This document shows positions 42,519-52,900 of a DNA stretch of 64,000 nt, in pieces. Numbering within the stretch: the stretch's first letter is position 1; each line of letters opens with the position of its first letter. The notes under the pieces were generated by a model. The model was not told the origin of the DNA. It made no database searches and worked only from the letters and a program-made list of their open reading frames with translations. Both the position numbers and the translations under genes were made by a program. Origin of the DNA: Bovifimicola ammoniilytica (GTDB lineage Bacteria; Bacillota; Clostridia; Lachnospirales; Lachnospiraceae); the NCBI RefSeq assembly GCF_025567085.1, contig NZ_JAOQJN010000009.1:61027-125026 (forward strand), given 5' to 3'.

Positions 42519-42914
42519 ATGTATTTCACAGACGAAAAAGACTATATTATGCGAATGATAAAAGAAATGGTAAGAGTATTATTTTCTTTAATGTTTGGGA
42601 AAAAGTATGTTTCTGTTGAACTTGAAAAAGAAAATAAATATGAAGTATCAGGGAAAAATTTGAAAGATTTTCTTGATATGATTGATTCTGGGGAAATTAA
42701 CGAAGCAGAGAATATACTTTTAGATAGCATTGATTATACAGACAGAAATGAGGTAATGGCAGCAGCTCTTTTCTACCAATACCTTAGTGAGAAGGATAGT
42801 GAGTTTTTGAAAAATAACAATTATACAAAAGAAGAAGTGCTTTCTGGTTTTAAGCAATTACTTATGCAGTCAGGATATACTGATTTGCTATGTTTGGTCA
42901 AAGATGAGGAGTAA
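42519..42914 (+). CDS. DUF6483-like protein
   Basis: This 131-residue protein starts with TDEKDYIMRMIKEMVRVLFSLMFGKK, a signature I associate with DUF6483. A helical region follows (NLKDFLDMIDSGEINEAENILLDSIDYTDRNEVMAAALFYQYLSEKDSEFLKNNN) that resembles short tetratrico-type helices. GGAGG lies at 42509-42513. It has no catalytic motif and no signal peptide. It is AT-richer than the transfer genes, suggesting later insertion. Confidence 0.65.
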   Translation: MYFTDEKDYIMRMIKEMVRVLFSLMFGKKYVSVELEKENKYEVSGKNLKDFLDMIDSGEINEAENILLDSIDYTDRNEVMAAALFYQYLSEKDSEFLKNNNYTKEEVLSGFKQLLMQSGYTDLLCLVKDEE

Positions 42915-42968
42915 TGTAGAAAATTCAAAGAGATAAGAGTGATTGGTTGAAAGGAGAAATTGTATTAT

Positions 42969-43298
42969 ATGTTCTATGATTATATGATCTATATTGTTTT
43001 TGACTTTATGATGGCAGTGATTATGTTTTTGTTTGGAATGTGGTTTTATAAATCAGAAGGAAAAGCTGCTAATTTCTTGTCGGGTTATAATATGAAATCA
43101 GCGGATGAACGAAAGAAATACGATGAGAATGCTATGTGTAAGGCATATGGAAAAAGAATGATGTTTATGTCAGTTCCTTTTATTATTGGAATAATCATAG
43201 ATATCCAATATCTAGGAATTGGTTGTTTGATTGCATGGGGGATATGGTTTATTATGTTTGTTTTGTTGCTTATTGATAGGCATAAAAGAGAACGTTAA
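42969..43298 (+). CDS. DUF3784-like membrane protein
   Basis: This protein of about 109 residues has an N-terminal transmembrane helix (IYIVFDFMMAVIMFLFGMWFY) and a conserved cytosolic loop (GKAANFLSGYNMKSADERKKYDENAMCKAYGKRM). Two further helices follow (MFMSVPFIIGIIIDIQYLGI and GCLIAWGIWFIMFVLLLI). This matches DUF3784. TTG 42960 is an alternative start nearer the AAGGAG site. Function is unknown. Confidence 0.7.
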   Translation: MFYDYMIYIVFDFMMAVIMFLFGMWFYKSEGKAANFLSGYNMKSADERKKYDENAMCKAYGKRMMFMSVPFIIGIIIDIQYLGIGCLIAWGIWFIMFVLLLIDRHKRER

Positions 43299-43348
43299 AT
43301 TCAAGTTTTATGTTGCTTTTAATAATTGAATATTGAATGATTTTACAT

Positions 43349-43395
43349 AGCCGTTAAGGAGTAATTTTTGCTCCCTAGCGGCTTATTTTATTTTT
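43349..43395 (+). terminator. Terminator before the NlpC/P60 gene
   Basis: AGCCGTTA and GGAG (43349-43361) pair with CTCC and TAGCGGCT (43371-43383) with small bulges. TATTTTATTTTT follows. It ends the accessory trio. Confidence 0.8.
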
Positions 43396-43415
43396 CAAAG
43401 TAGGAGGTGAGAAAA

Positions 43416-45341
43416 TTGAAAATCAAAAAGGTCGATGACAAACCGATGGTCATTCACACCAAGGAGAAAGCCAAGATTCATGCCCACGAGCCAAAGGGAG
43501 CCAAGATTAAAGGCAGCAACATCTATACAGTAGAGAGAGGTCCTAAGACAGCTGGTGCAAAGGTAACTGATACGGATAGAAAGAAGTCCTATCGCAAGAG
43601 CACCATTCATCAGTCAGAGCCGAAGAATAAGGGATTATCAAGATTTAAGCGAAACTATAGAGAATCAAACACTTCCATCAAGACCAAGAACACCAATCTT
43701 CACATTGCAGGAAGAACAGGTGCACTTACAGCCGGGGCAGTAACAGAGCAGATGGAAGGCGGGCAGGAAGTATCGCAGGCAGCATATCTTGCATATGAAG
43801 CAAGCCAACCTGTTACCGGAACTGCTTCCAAGGGGGCAGCACTTTTCAGGAAAAAGGCGGCAGCCGAGGCAAAGAAGCGTATCAAGAAGGTAGAGGCAGG
43901 AAAGAAGCTGGCAAAAAAGACAGCAAAGAAAGCTGCCAAAGATACAGCCAAGACGGTAGCTAAAGAGACGGCAAAAGAAACAGCAAAGACTACTGCCAAG
44001 GTTGCAACAAAAACTGCGACAAAGGCAGCTGCTACAGCGGCAGGAACAGCGGTTGCACCGGGAGTTGGTACTGCAATCGGCATGGCAGCCGGATATGCTG
44101 CAGGTGTGTCCATAGAGGTCAAGGATGAAAAGATGACCAACCGGAGCAGGAAGATAAAATTCTTTCTGGATAAGATGAAAGCACAGGAGAATCAGACAGA
44201 CAGCGTGGCAAAACTGGTAAAGGATCTGATTGTGCGAAAAGCGATTACCTGGGTAAAGGCAGCTGTACCGATTATCGGATTGGTGCTTTTATTACTTGTT
44301 CTTGTAGTTGCCATGATTGCGGTTCCGGTTATAGCGGTGATAGCAATCCTTTACAATTCTCCATTTGCTTTATTTCTGCCACCACTTGAATCAGGAGATA
44401 CCGTGCAGACAGTAACGAGTGCTTATGTGCAGGAGTTTAACCGGGATGTGAATACGAAAGTGAATGAGCATACCGGATATGACCTTGGAGAGCTTGTATA
44501 TGTGGATTATGAAGGTATGGAAGAAAACCCAAGCAATTACTATGACATCATGGCAGTCTATATGGTCAAGCATGGTATCGGAGATACTGCAACAGTCATG
44601 AATGACATTTCAAAAGGCTGGCTGCAGGCAGTAGTAAATGATATGTGTTCATACACCACAAGCGCAGGAACAAAGGATGTGGAAGAAACAGATGCAGACG
44701 GTAATGTAACTACTGTCACGAAGTCGGTTCTGTATGTGAATGTCACACTGAAATCGTACAGAGATATGATTTCGGTCTATGGATTTAATTCTGATCAGGT
44801 GGAAATGCTTGAGCAGATCATGAGTCCGGAGTTTATGGGACAGCTTGGATATGCCGGAAGCGGAAGTGGCGGCGGAGGCGGAAGTCCGGGAGTAAGCTCC
44901 ATGACTGAGGATGAAATCAATGCCATCCTTAGTGGAATTACAGACAGCAGGCAGAAAACAGTCTGCTCCTATGCACTTCACAGAGTTGGCTTCCCTTATA
45001 GTCAGGATTTAAGAGACAGCGGTAACTATTATGACTGCAGCTCCTTAGCCTATTATTCATGGAAGGATGCAGGCGTGGATATTAGTTACGGTGGGGCAAC
45101 CACAGCGGCAGCGGAGGCACAGGGACTGGATGAAGCCGGAAAGACAGTCTCCTTTGATGAGTTACAGCCGGGAGACCTTATCTTCTACAGTTTTACAAGC
45201 AACGGAAGATATAAGAACATCAGCCATGTGGCAGTATATGTCGGAAATGGCAAAGTGGTAGAGGCACTTAATGAAAGTCTTGGTGTGGTTTACCGTGATG
45301 TGGCAAGCACAGGAAAGATTGTTGTGATAGGAAGACCATAA
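43416..45341 (+). CDS. NlpC/P60 peptidoglycan hydrolase of the transfer system (CwlT/VirB1-like)
   Basis: This 641-residue membrane-bound protein starts at TTG 43416, since AGGAGG (43401-43406) abuts the upstream GTG. The N-terminal 260 residues are basic, rich in Ala/Lys/Thr repeats (KKTAKKAAKDTAKTVAKE) and probably cytoplasmic. A transmembrane helix lies at about 280-310. An extracellular region, a Gly/Ser linker and a C-terminal NlpC/P60 domain follow, with catalytic Cys near 539 (YYDCSSLAYYSW) and His near 602 (SHVAVYVGNG). It likely opens the wall for the channel. The lytic transglycosylase half of CwlT is not obvious. Confidence 0.87.
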   Translation: MKIKKVDDKPMVIHTKEKAKIHAHEPKGAKIKGSNIYTVERGPKTAGAKVTDTDRKKSYRKSTIHQSEPKNKGLSRFKRNYRESNTSIKTKNTNLHIAGRTGALTAGAVTEQMEGGQEVSQAAYLAYEASQPVTGTASKGAALFRKKAAAEAKKRIKKVEAGKKLAKKTAKKAAKDTAKTVAKETAKETAKTTAKVATKTATKAAATAAGTAVAPGVGTAIGMAAGYAAGVSIEVKDEKMTNRSRKIKFFLDKMKAQENQTDSVAKLVKDLIVRKAITWVKAAVPIIGLVLLLLVLVVAMIAVPVIAVIAILYNSPFALFLPPLESGDTVQTVTSAYVQEFNRDVNTKVNEHTGYDLGELVYVDYEGMEENPSNYYDIMAVYMVKHGIGDTATVMNDISKGWLQAVVNDMCSYTTSAGTKDVEETDADGNVTTVTKSVLYVNVTLKSYRDMISVYGFNSDQVEMLEQIMSPEFMGQLGYAGSGSGGGGGSPGVSSMTEDEINAILSGITDSRQKTVCSYALHRVGFPYSQDLRDSGNYYDCSSLAYYSWKDAGVDISYGGATTAAAEAQGLDEAGKTVSFDELQPGDLIFYSFTSNGRYKNISHVAVYVGNGKVVEALNESLGVVYRDVASTGKIVVIGRP

Positions 45342-45353
45342 CAGGAAATTTGC

Positions 45354-45375
45354 AGAGAGGGCATAGTCCCTCTCT
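45354..45375 (+). other. Intercistronic hairpin after the NlpC/P60 gene
   Basis: AGAGAGGG (45354-45361) pairs with CCCTCTCT (45368-45375) around CATAGT. No T tract follows. It lies between the stop codon and the next ribosome-binding site. Confidence 0.65.
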
Positions 45376-45391
45376 GAGACTGGAGGTAAGA

Positions 45392-46288
45392 ATGGATTTA
45401 AAAGATATGATACTGGTAACAGAAAACGACAGGGGAACAGAGACAAATATGCTGATGACTCTGGATGATTATAAGAGTTTTATAGCAGTTGATGACATGT
45501 CAGAGCTTGCAGACAATTTGTTGCAGCTTGGAAGAACACTTGGTGAAGCAGATAACTTCGCAGAGTATTACAGGGCAGCAAATGTAACTTTATCTGCGAG
45601 ATTCTGTCTGGATGATATTCAGCTGGGACATTTTCTTCAGGGGTTTTATAACGATTCCAAAGAATTTCGGTTTGATGAAGAATCCAGTTCTTCTGAATGT
45701 GTTGCAAAGCTTAAGGAGATTGGAATGACCGATAAGGGCTGGGTGGATGATTTTAACCTGCATTATGAAATGGAGAACCGCTCATTTGAAAGGGGACAGA
45801 CATTTCATAACTTCAATGACCATGATTACATGGTGCTTGAAGCATTATCACCAAGGAATCTTGTGGTGATGGATATGAAGTCAGGTTCCCTTACAATCGC
45901 CCTTGGTGCGACAGAGTATAAGCGTTATCCCAAGGATGAGAAGCCTACAAAGGACAATACCACAATCGGGGTATCGTGGGAGCATGGCATTTATCTAGGT
46001 TCCACACTTTCAACTACAAATTTCAAGGCATACAAGAGGGAGTATGGCACACCGGAAAAGATAGAGGATATCTATGATTACAGGGCAAAGCTAAAGCAGA
46101 AGTTCTATTTTTATCAAGATATGTCAAAGGATGATGATGTGCCAAAGAAGCTGCAGAATGACTTCCTTCACCAGATGTATGAGGATTTCGGAACGATTGA
46201 AGAAGACTGTTTTTACGACAGGCTGGAAGATGGAAAGTACGATGAAGGCTTTAAGGAAAGACAGGTAAAGGAAGAAAAGAGCCGGTGA
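45392..46288 (+). CDS. Transfer-operon protein of unknown function (298 residues)
   Basis: This acidic soluble protein starts at ATG 45392 behind TGGAGG. The first part (about 1-110) is helical (DDYKSFIAVDDMSELADNLLQLGRTLGEADNFAEYYRA). The middle (about 130-225) looks beta-rich with HNFNDHDYMVLEALSPRNLVVMDMKSGSLTIALGA. The C-terminal 70 residues are charged helix. I do not recognise a family. Conserved position after the NlpC/P60 gene suggests a transfer-related role only. Confidence 0.65.
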   Translation: MDLKDMILVTENDRGTETNMLMTLDDYKSFIAVDDMSELADNLLQLGRTLGEADNFAEYYRAANVTLSARFCLDDIQLGHFLQGFYNDSKEFRFDEESSSSECVAKLKEIGMTDKGWVDDFNLHYEMENRSFERGQTFHNFNDHDYMVLEALSPRNLVVMDMKSGSLTIALGATEYKRYPKDEKPTKDNTTIGVSWEHGIYLGSTLSTTNFKAYKREYGTPEKIEDIYDYRAKLKQKFYFYQDMSKDDDVPKKLQNDFLHQMYEDFGTIEEDCFYDRLEDGKYDEGFKERQVKEEKSR

Positions 46289-46315
46289 TGAGATTTTTAC
46301 AGGAGGCGATATCAT

Positions 46316-46534
46316 ATGGAACAGGAATTTGATGTTGAGATAAAAGAAGTGCTTTCACGAGTACAGAAAGTAAAGGCAGAGTCGCTTGACGATGCCATCA
46401 ATAAGGCAATGGATATGTATTATGCAGAGCAGATAGTCCTTGGAGCAGAGGACATGAAGGGAGTTGATTTTGCACCTATCAGCGAAAGTCAGCTCCCTTC
46501 TTCATTAAAAGAAAACGGAGGAAGAGCAAGATGA
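46316..46534 (+). CDS. DpnD/PcfM-like small protein
   Basis: This 72-residue protein has the short beta-helix pattern FDVEIKEVLSRVQKVKAESLDDAINKAMDMYYAEQIVLGAEDMKGVDF typical of DpnD/PcfM proteins in conjugative elements and DpnII-type operons. AGGAGG precedes the start. Its stop overlaps the next gene by four bases (ATGA). The biochemical role is not known. Confidence 0.8.
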   Translation: MEQEFDVEIKEVLSRVQKVKAESLDDAINKAMDMYYAEQIVLGAEDMKGVDFAPISESQLPSSLKENGGRAR

Positions 46535-46899
46535 CAAGTGATTCAACAACAGTAATTAAGAACATGGAGTTTTTAGTAAAGGAACTTCATAAGGAGTGGG
46601 ACAGATCGGGTGCTTCTAAGGCATCCGTTATTATTTCCATTGAGGAAGTAGATGGTATTAATGATAAGTTAAAAGAGATTATCTATCAGACACAGAAGTC
46701 AGTCGATGAGGATGAGCTGACATTTAAACAGAGCATTGCAAAGTCCAAGGAATGCTATGTGCTTCTTCGTGTGGTGCGTAAGATTGCAAAGAAAAAGGAT
46801 AAATGCGAAAAACAGGCAATCGACAATGAATTTGCAATCGAGCTGGATAAGGATGAGTTAAAGCTATTTAAGGGATTGTTTGCAGAGATGTTTAAGTAG
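46531..46899 (+). CDS. Helical transfer-operon protein, unknown function
   Basis: This 122-residue, highly charged helical protein (LVKELHKEWDRSGASKASVIISIEEVDGINDKLKEIIYQTQKS) has a Lys-rich centre (KIAKKKDKCEKQ) and an acidic end. It starts within the stop of the PcfM-like gene, so the two are translationally coupled. The giant methylase/helicase follows after 14 bases. No family is recognised. Confidence 0.6.
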   Translation: MTSDSTTVIKNMEFLVKELHKEWDRSGASKASVIISIEEVDGINDKLKEIIYQTQKSVDEDELTFKQSIAKSKECYVLLRVVRKIAKKKDKCEKQAIDNEFAIELDKDELKLFKGLFAEMFK

Positions 46900-46913
46900 A
46901 GGAGGACAAAGGT

Positions 46914-49900
46914 ATGGGCGTTGATATGAAGGTCAAAGCGATATACGATTCTGAGATTGGTAACATCACCAGATCAGAAAAGAACTGGAAGGATGTGTTA
47001 AAGGTCGCAGGTCAGTTATACCGCTATGAATTTGACAATATCGTTATGGTAACAGCTCAGAGACTTCCGGAAAAAAGCACACTCATGGCAGATTATGATA
47101 CCTGGAAAAAGGTGGGAAGATATGTAAAGCGTGGTGCGAAAGGCTGCGCTATCTTCCCATCAAGGGCACTGAATCCACGCATGAGGTATATCTTTGATAT
47201 CAGTGATACCGGAGGAAAGAATGTTAAGCTGACATGGGACCTTGAGGGAGAAAATCTTAAGGATTATGTGGATTTTCTTGTGTCAGAAGGTCAGATTGAG
47301 CAGTACGATAACAGTGACAGGGAGTCTCTAAAAAATATATTAAAACAGTTTACAGGAACAGATGTTTGGTTTATAATAAAAGAAGAGTTCGGAGACCGAA
47401 TGACCGAGCTTATGCAGCTATCAGGTAGTGTGATAAAGGAAGAAAGTAAGAAACGCAATGGCTTACAGCAGGAAATGGACATGGAGCAGCTTGTATATGC
47501 AAGTGTCATGTATGCTGTAGGGACGAGATGCGGATTTGACTTATCTGTGCAAGAACAGGATTTTAGTCAGATCGTAAATATCAAAGACGAAGAGATCATT
47601 TACCGTCTTGGTTCCATTGTATGCGATGTCTCCTGTAGTGTTCTTAGAGAATTTAGTTGTAACTTAAAGGCAATCGAGAGCGAAAGGAGAATTGGATATG
47701 TTAGAAGAAATGACTTACAAGGAAGTGGACGGACTGCTTTATCCGCAGATAGAGATGCCGGACGAGACGGAGGATCTCACGAAGCTGGGCAAATACGGAA
47801 GGATGGCGATGAGTTATCTTCAGGAGAACGAGCCGGCAAGATACAAGACGCTGATGAGATTCGGGAAGATGTACGAGAAGATGTCAGCGGTAGAGGAGGA
47901 AGCGAACCAGCTGTACGACCAGCTGGAGATGCAGTATCTGGCGAAGCACAAGCCACAGAATCCGTCATCGACAATGGAGATGTGGAAGATAAGAGAGCAG
48001 GCGAAGATGCAGGCAGAGGAAGTGGTACTGAATCAGATAGTGATGCGATTCCACTAGAATCAGATGATACAGAACTGAATAGGGAACTTGATGAAATCAA
48101 TTCATTGGGTGTTAGTAAGGAAGCCGAATATACACAGGCTTCCTTTTTTTTCGACCAGAACGGGCAGGCAAGCATTGGCACCATTCATACTGAGGACGAA
48201 AACAATAATCAGTTTATGCGTCAGTTCGAGCAGGACAGAAAAGCTGCATTAGCAGGTAAATACAATTACCTGAATCCCAAAAAGTCTGCAACAGTACCAA
48301 GTGAATATATCAAACAGGTGCTTATGAGAGGTACAGGTTTTATCGGTGGCAAGGGCAGGGTATGCAAGATTTTTGAAACTGAGATTGATGCAGGAACCAG
48401 GGCAAAGCGTATCAAAGCAGAATATGGTCAGGGAGGTGCAGGCTGGCCGGTTGACGGACTGGGACTGCACGGATATGACACATTTCATGGGAACAGACTG
48501 CGTTTTCAGTGGCGAGATGAGGATGGAGAGGTTGAAGGATATGTTTCATGGAAAGATATCGAAAAAGAGCTTGGCGTCCTTATTCTTACAGGGGAATACC
48601 AGCCTGAGACACCTCGTATTGATGAGCTTGCGATGGACGGACTCCGTGAGGATGATGAGGTCATTGATGCCGAATACCGGGAAGTGGAACCGGAAGAGGC
48701 AGAATCAGAGATTGATGATTATGCAATACCGGATGAGCCGGAGAGCTATGCTTCTAACAGAGATTATGTAAGTGCAAAAGGCATGATACCACAGGAAACT
48801 GCCGATGAAGACCGCATGGTAACACAGGCAGAATATGGTGCTGAGATAGAAGCTGAAACAACTGAAAAAGATCCATCAGAGCTTCAGTATATTACACCGA
48901 TTGATTATGCAAAGCGTATTGCAGAGCTTGATGAAGACCTGCGTGATGCGGCGGAGATTCTTGTAACAGATTGCAGCTGCTACACTCCGTTTAGGGCATT
49001 CCTTATGGATGTGGTGCAGTCTGATTTTGCATTTATGCCCAATAAACTTGACCTTATCAGGGATATTGCATTAGGGACAGATAATGCAGAAAGAAAAGCA
49101 TATTCCAACAATAAGTATGGTCTTGTGGAGTACTCAATCAGAAGCGGATATGTGAAGATCAGCTATAAGAACAGGAATGGTGTGCGTAAGGAAGGTGCAC
49201 TTGACTGGCGTGAGTTATATGAAATCTTATCTTATATGGTAAAACAGCCATTTTACTGCGGAGAAGACCAGAAAAGGTATTATCAGGAGACAAAGCAGAA
49301 AGCTGACCGGGATAAGATGAATCCGGTCTATAAGAGATTCTTTGATATCGAGGATAGTGTAAAAGCCAATCGTCTTGAAACCAGGGAAAGAGCAATAGCG
49401 AATGGCTGGGATACCAAGATTGATGAGAATGGACATGTAGTTTCAGATGATGCGGCGCAGAAAAAGCACAACTTCCACTATAACCTCTGGGAAATGGAAA
49501 AAGGCGGAGCCAAGACCAGATACCAGTGGAATATGGATGCAATCCGCACTCTAAAGCAGATTGAATCAGGAAACAGGCTTGCCACACCGGAGGAGCAGAA
49601 AGTTCTGTCGAAGTTTGTCGGATGGGGCGGACTGTCACAGGCATTTGACGAGGAAAACGCAGGCTGGAGCAAAGAGTATGCAGAGCTGAAAGAACTTTTA
49701 TCTGATGAGGAATACAGTGCTGCCAGGGCAACAGTAAACAATGCCTTTTACACGTCACCGGAGATTGCTTCATGCATCAACTCGGCACTTATGCAGTTTG
49801 GATTCAGAGGCGGCAATATACTGGAGCCGTCTATGGGTATCGGTAACTTCTTTGGAAGCATGCCGCAGGCCATGCATGAGAGCAGACTGTATGGAGTGGA

Positions 49901-52900
49901 GCTGGACAGCATTTCAGGAAGAATTGCAAAGCAGCTTTATCAGAATGCCAATATCAGTATCACAGGATTTGAGAATACCACATATCCGGATAACTTCTTT
50001 GATGTGGTTGTCGGAAATGTGCCATTTGGTGATTACAAGGTATTTGATCCAAAGTACAACAAGTATAACTTCCGTATCCACGATTATTTTCTGGCAAAAG
50101 CACTTGATCAGGTAAGACCGGGAGGCATGGTTGCGGTGATTACCACAAAGGGAACACTTGATAAGACAAATCCTACTATACGAAAGTATCTGGCTGAAAG
50201 AGCAGAACTTGTGGGAGCAATAAGACTTCCAAATACTGCATTTAAAGACAATGCAGGAACCGAAGTGACAGCAGATATCCTGTTTTTGCAGAAGAGGGAG
50301 AGAAAGATTGATATTGAGCCGGACTGGGTACACCTTGGTGTGACTGAGAATGGCATTGCTGTCAACTCTTATTTTGCAGAGCATCCGGAAATGATGCTTG
50401 GTTCTATGGAGTATGACACAAGAATTTACGGACAGGACAGCAGATATACAGTCTGTGTGAATGATGACGAGAACTTCAATATGTATGAAGCATTAAACAA
50501 AGCTATCGGTAATATCAAAGCACAGATGACAGATTTTGAGAGAGTGGCAGACGAGGCGGAGCAGACGGAGGAAGTTATCCCGGCTGATCCGGATGTGAGA
50601 AACTACACTTACACATTTTATGAAGGAAAGCTCTATTACAGGGAAAATTCCGAGATGGTAAGAAAAGAAGTATCACAGACTGCCGAGGAGCGAATCCGAA
50701 GTCTTGATGAAATCAGACAGATAACAAGAGAGCTGATTGATATCCAGATGGATGGCTGCAGCGAGGAGGAGCTTTCTGATAAGCAGAGACTTCTTAATGT
50801 GAAATACGATGCCTTTATAAAGCAGTATGGAGCCATTACCTCAAAAGCAAACAGAATAGCTTTCAGAGATGACAGCGACTATCCGCTTCTTTGCAGTCTT
50901 GAGGAAGTAAACGAAGACGGGGAGGTGAAAAAAGCGGATATGTTTTATAAGCAGACGATTAAGGCAAAAACTGTCATAGATAGGGTTGAGACTGCCGTGG
51001 AAGCGTTAAATGTATCCGTCAATGAATTTGGATATGTAAATCTTGCCTATATGCTTTCTATCTATGAGCCGGATATTACAAATGCAAAGGAAGTGCTTGC
51101 AGAAAAGTCCGGACAGGCAGCATATGAGATAACGCTAAGTGATGATGCTTTGGCAGAGCTTAGAAGGGCAGTTCTTGTGGAAGAGCTTGATGGACTGATT
51201 TTCCTTAATCCTGACCGCTACAACGAGAATAATCCGGACATCGGCTGGGAGACAGCAGACGAGTATCTTTCCGGAAATGTGAGAGACAAGCTTCGTGTGG
51301 CAAAAGCTATGGCAGCGGATACAGACAATCCACAGGCAGAAAGATTTGCAGGCAATGTGGCAGCGCTTGAAAAGGTGCAGCCGGAGTGGATTGAAGCATC
51401 AGACATTGATGTAAAGATTGGCACGACATGGATTGAACCGCTTGATTATGAGCAGTTTATCTATGAACTTCTCAATACGCCAAGGCGGGCAAGGGCAGTC
51501 AGAAGTCAGTTTTACAATACAGGCATACAGGTACACTTAAATAAGATGAGCATGGAATGGTTCATTGAGAATAAAAGCATGGATAAGCATTCAGTGGCAG
51601 CTACTAAGACTTATGGTACAAGCCGCATGGATGCTTATTCTATTTTTGAGGATACGCTGAACCTAAAGACTGTAACAGTCAGGGACAGGATTGATGACGG
51701 TGATGGCAAATATCATTACGAAGTCAATAAGAATGAGACAATGCTTGCAAGGGAAAAGCAGAACATGATTAAGGAGAAGTTCAAGGAGTGGCTGTTTGCA
51801 GAGCCGGAGCGTAGACAGAAGTATGTGGAGTATTACAACGAGACATTCAATAATATCCGTCTGCGTGAATATGACGGAAGCCACTTACAGTTTCCGGGAA
51901 TGAATCCGGCGATTGAGTTAAAGCCTCATCAGAAAAATGCTGTGGCAAGAATCCTTCTCGGAGGAAATACGCTTCTTGCTCATTGTGTCGGTGCCGGAAA
52001 GTCCTTTGAGATGATGGCTGCCTGCATGGAGCAGAAGAGACTCGGACTTGCCAATAAGACGATCATGGTTGTTCCAAAGCCGCTTATCGGGCAGACTGCA
52101 TCAGAGTTTTTAAGGCTTTATCCGTCAGCAAATATTTTAGTTGCCACAGAGCGTGATTTTGAAAAAAGCCGCAGAAAGCAGTTTGTATCAAGGATTGCGA
52201 CAGGTGACTATGACTGCATTATCATGTCTCACTCGCAGTTTGAAAAAATTCCGATCTCAGCAGAGAGAAAGGAAAGAATGCTCAATGAGCAGATTGATGA
52301 AATCAGCTATGCGATTGATGAGATGAAGGAGCGTAACGGGGAGCGTTGGACTGTAAAACAGATGGAAAGCCAGAAGAAAAAGCTGGAGGAGCAGCTGAAA
52401 GCTCTATCTGATGAGAGCAGGAAGGATGACCTCATTACCTTTGAGGAACTTGGAGTGGATTCCATTATGGTGGACGAAGCACATAATTTTAAGAACCTTG
52501 CGATTTTTTCCAAGATGAATAATGTGTCAGGTATCAGCAGCAGTGGAGCTAAGAAGTCAACGGATATGCAGCTTAAATGCCAGTACTTATCTGAGATAAA
52601 TGATGGCAGGGGCATTGTATTTGCAACAGGTACACCAATATCCAATACCATGTGTGAGATGTATGTCATGCAGCTTTACTTACAGAAAGCGGCACTTGAA
52701 GAGATGGGGATTTATCACTTTGATTCATGGGCAGCGAACTTTGGTGAAGTGACAACAGCACTGGAGCTTACTGTAGAGGGAAGCGGATTCCGTTTTAAGA
52801 GCAGATTTAATAAGTTTACAAATCTGCCGGAGCTTATGAATATCTTCCGTGAGGTAGCAGATGTGCAGACAGCAGATATGCTTGACCTTGATGTGCCAGC

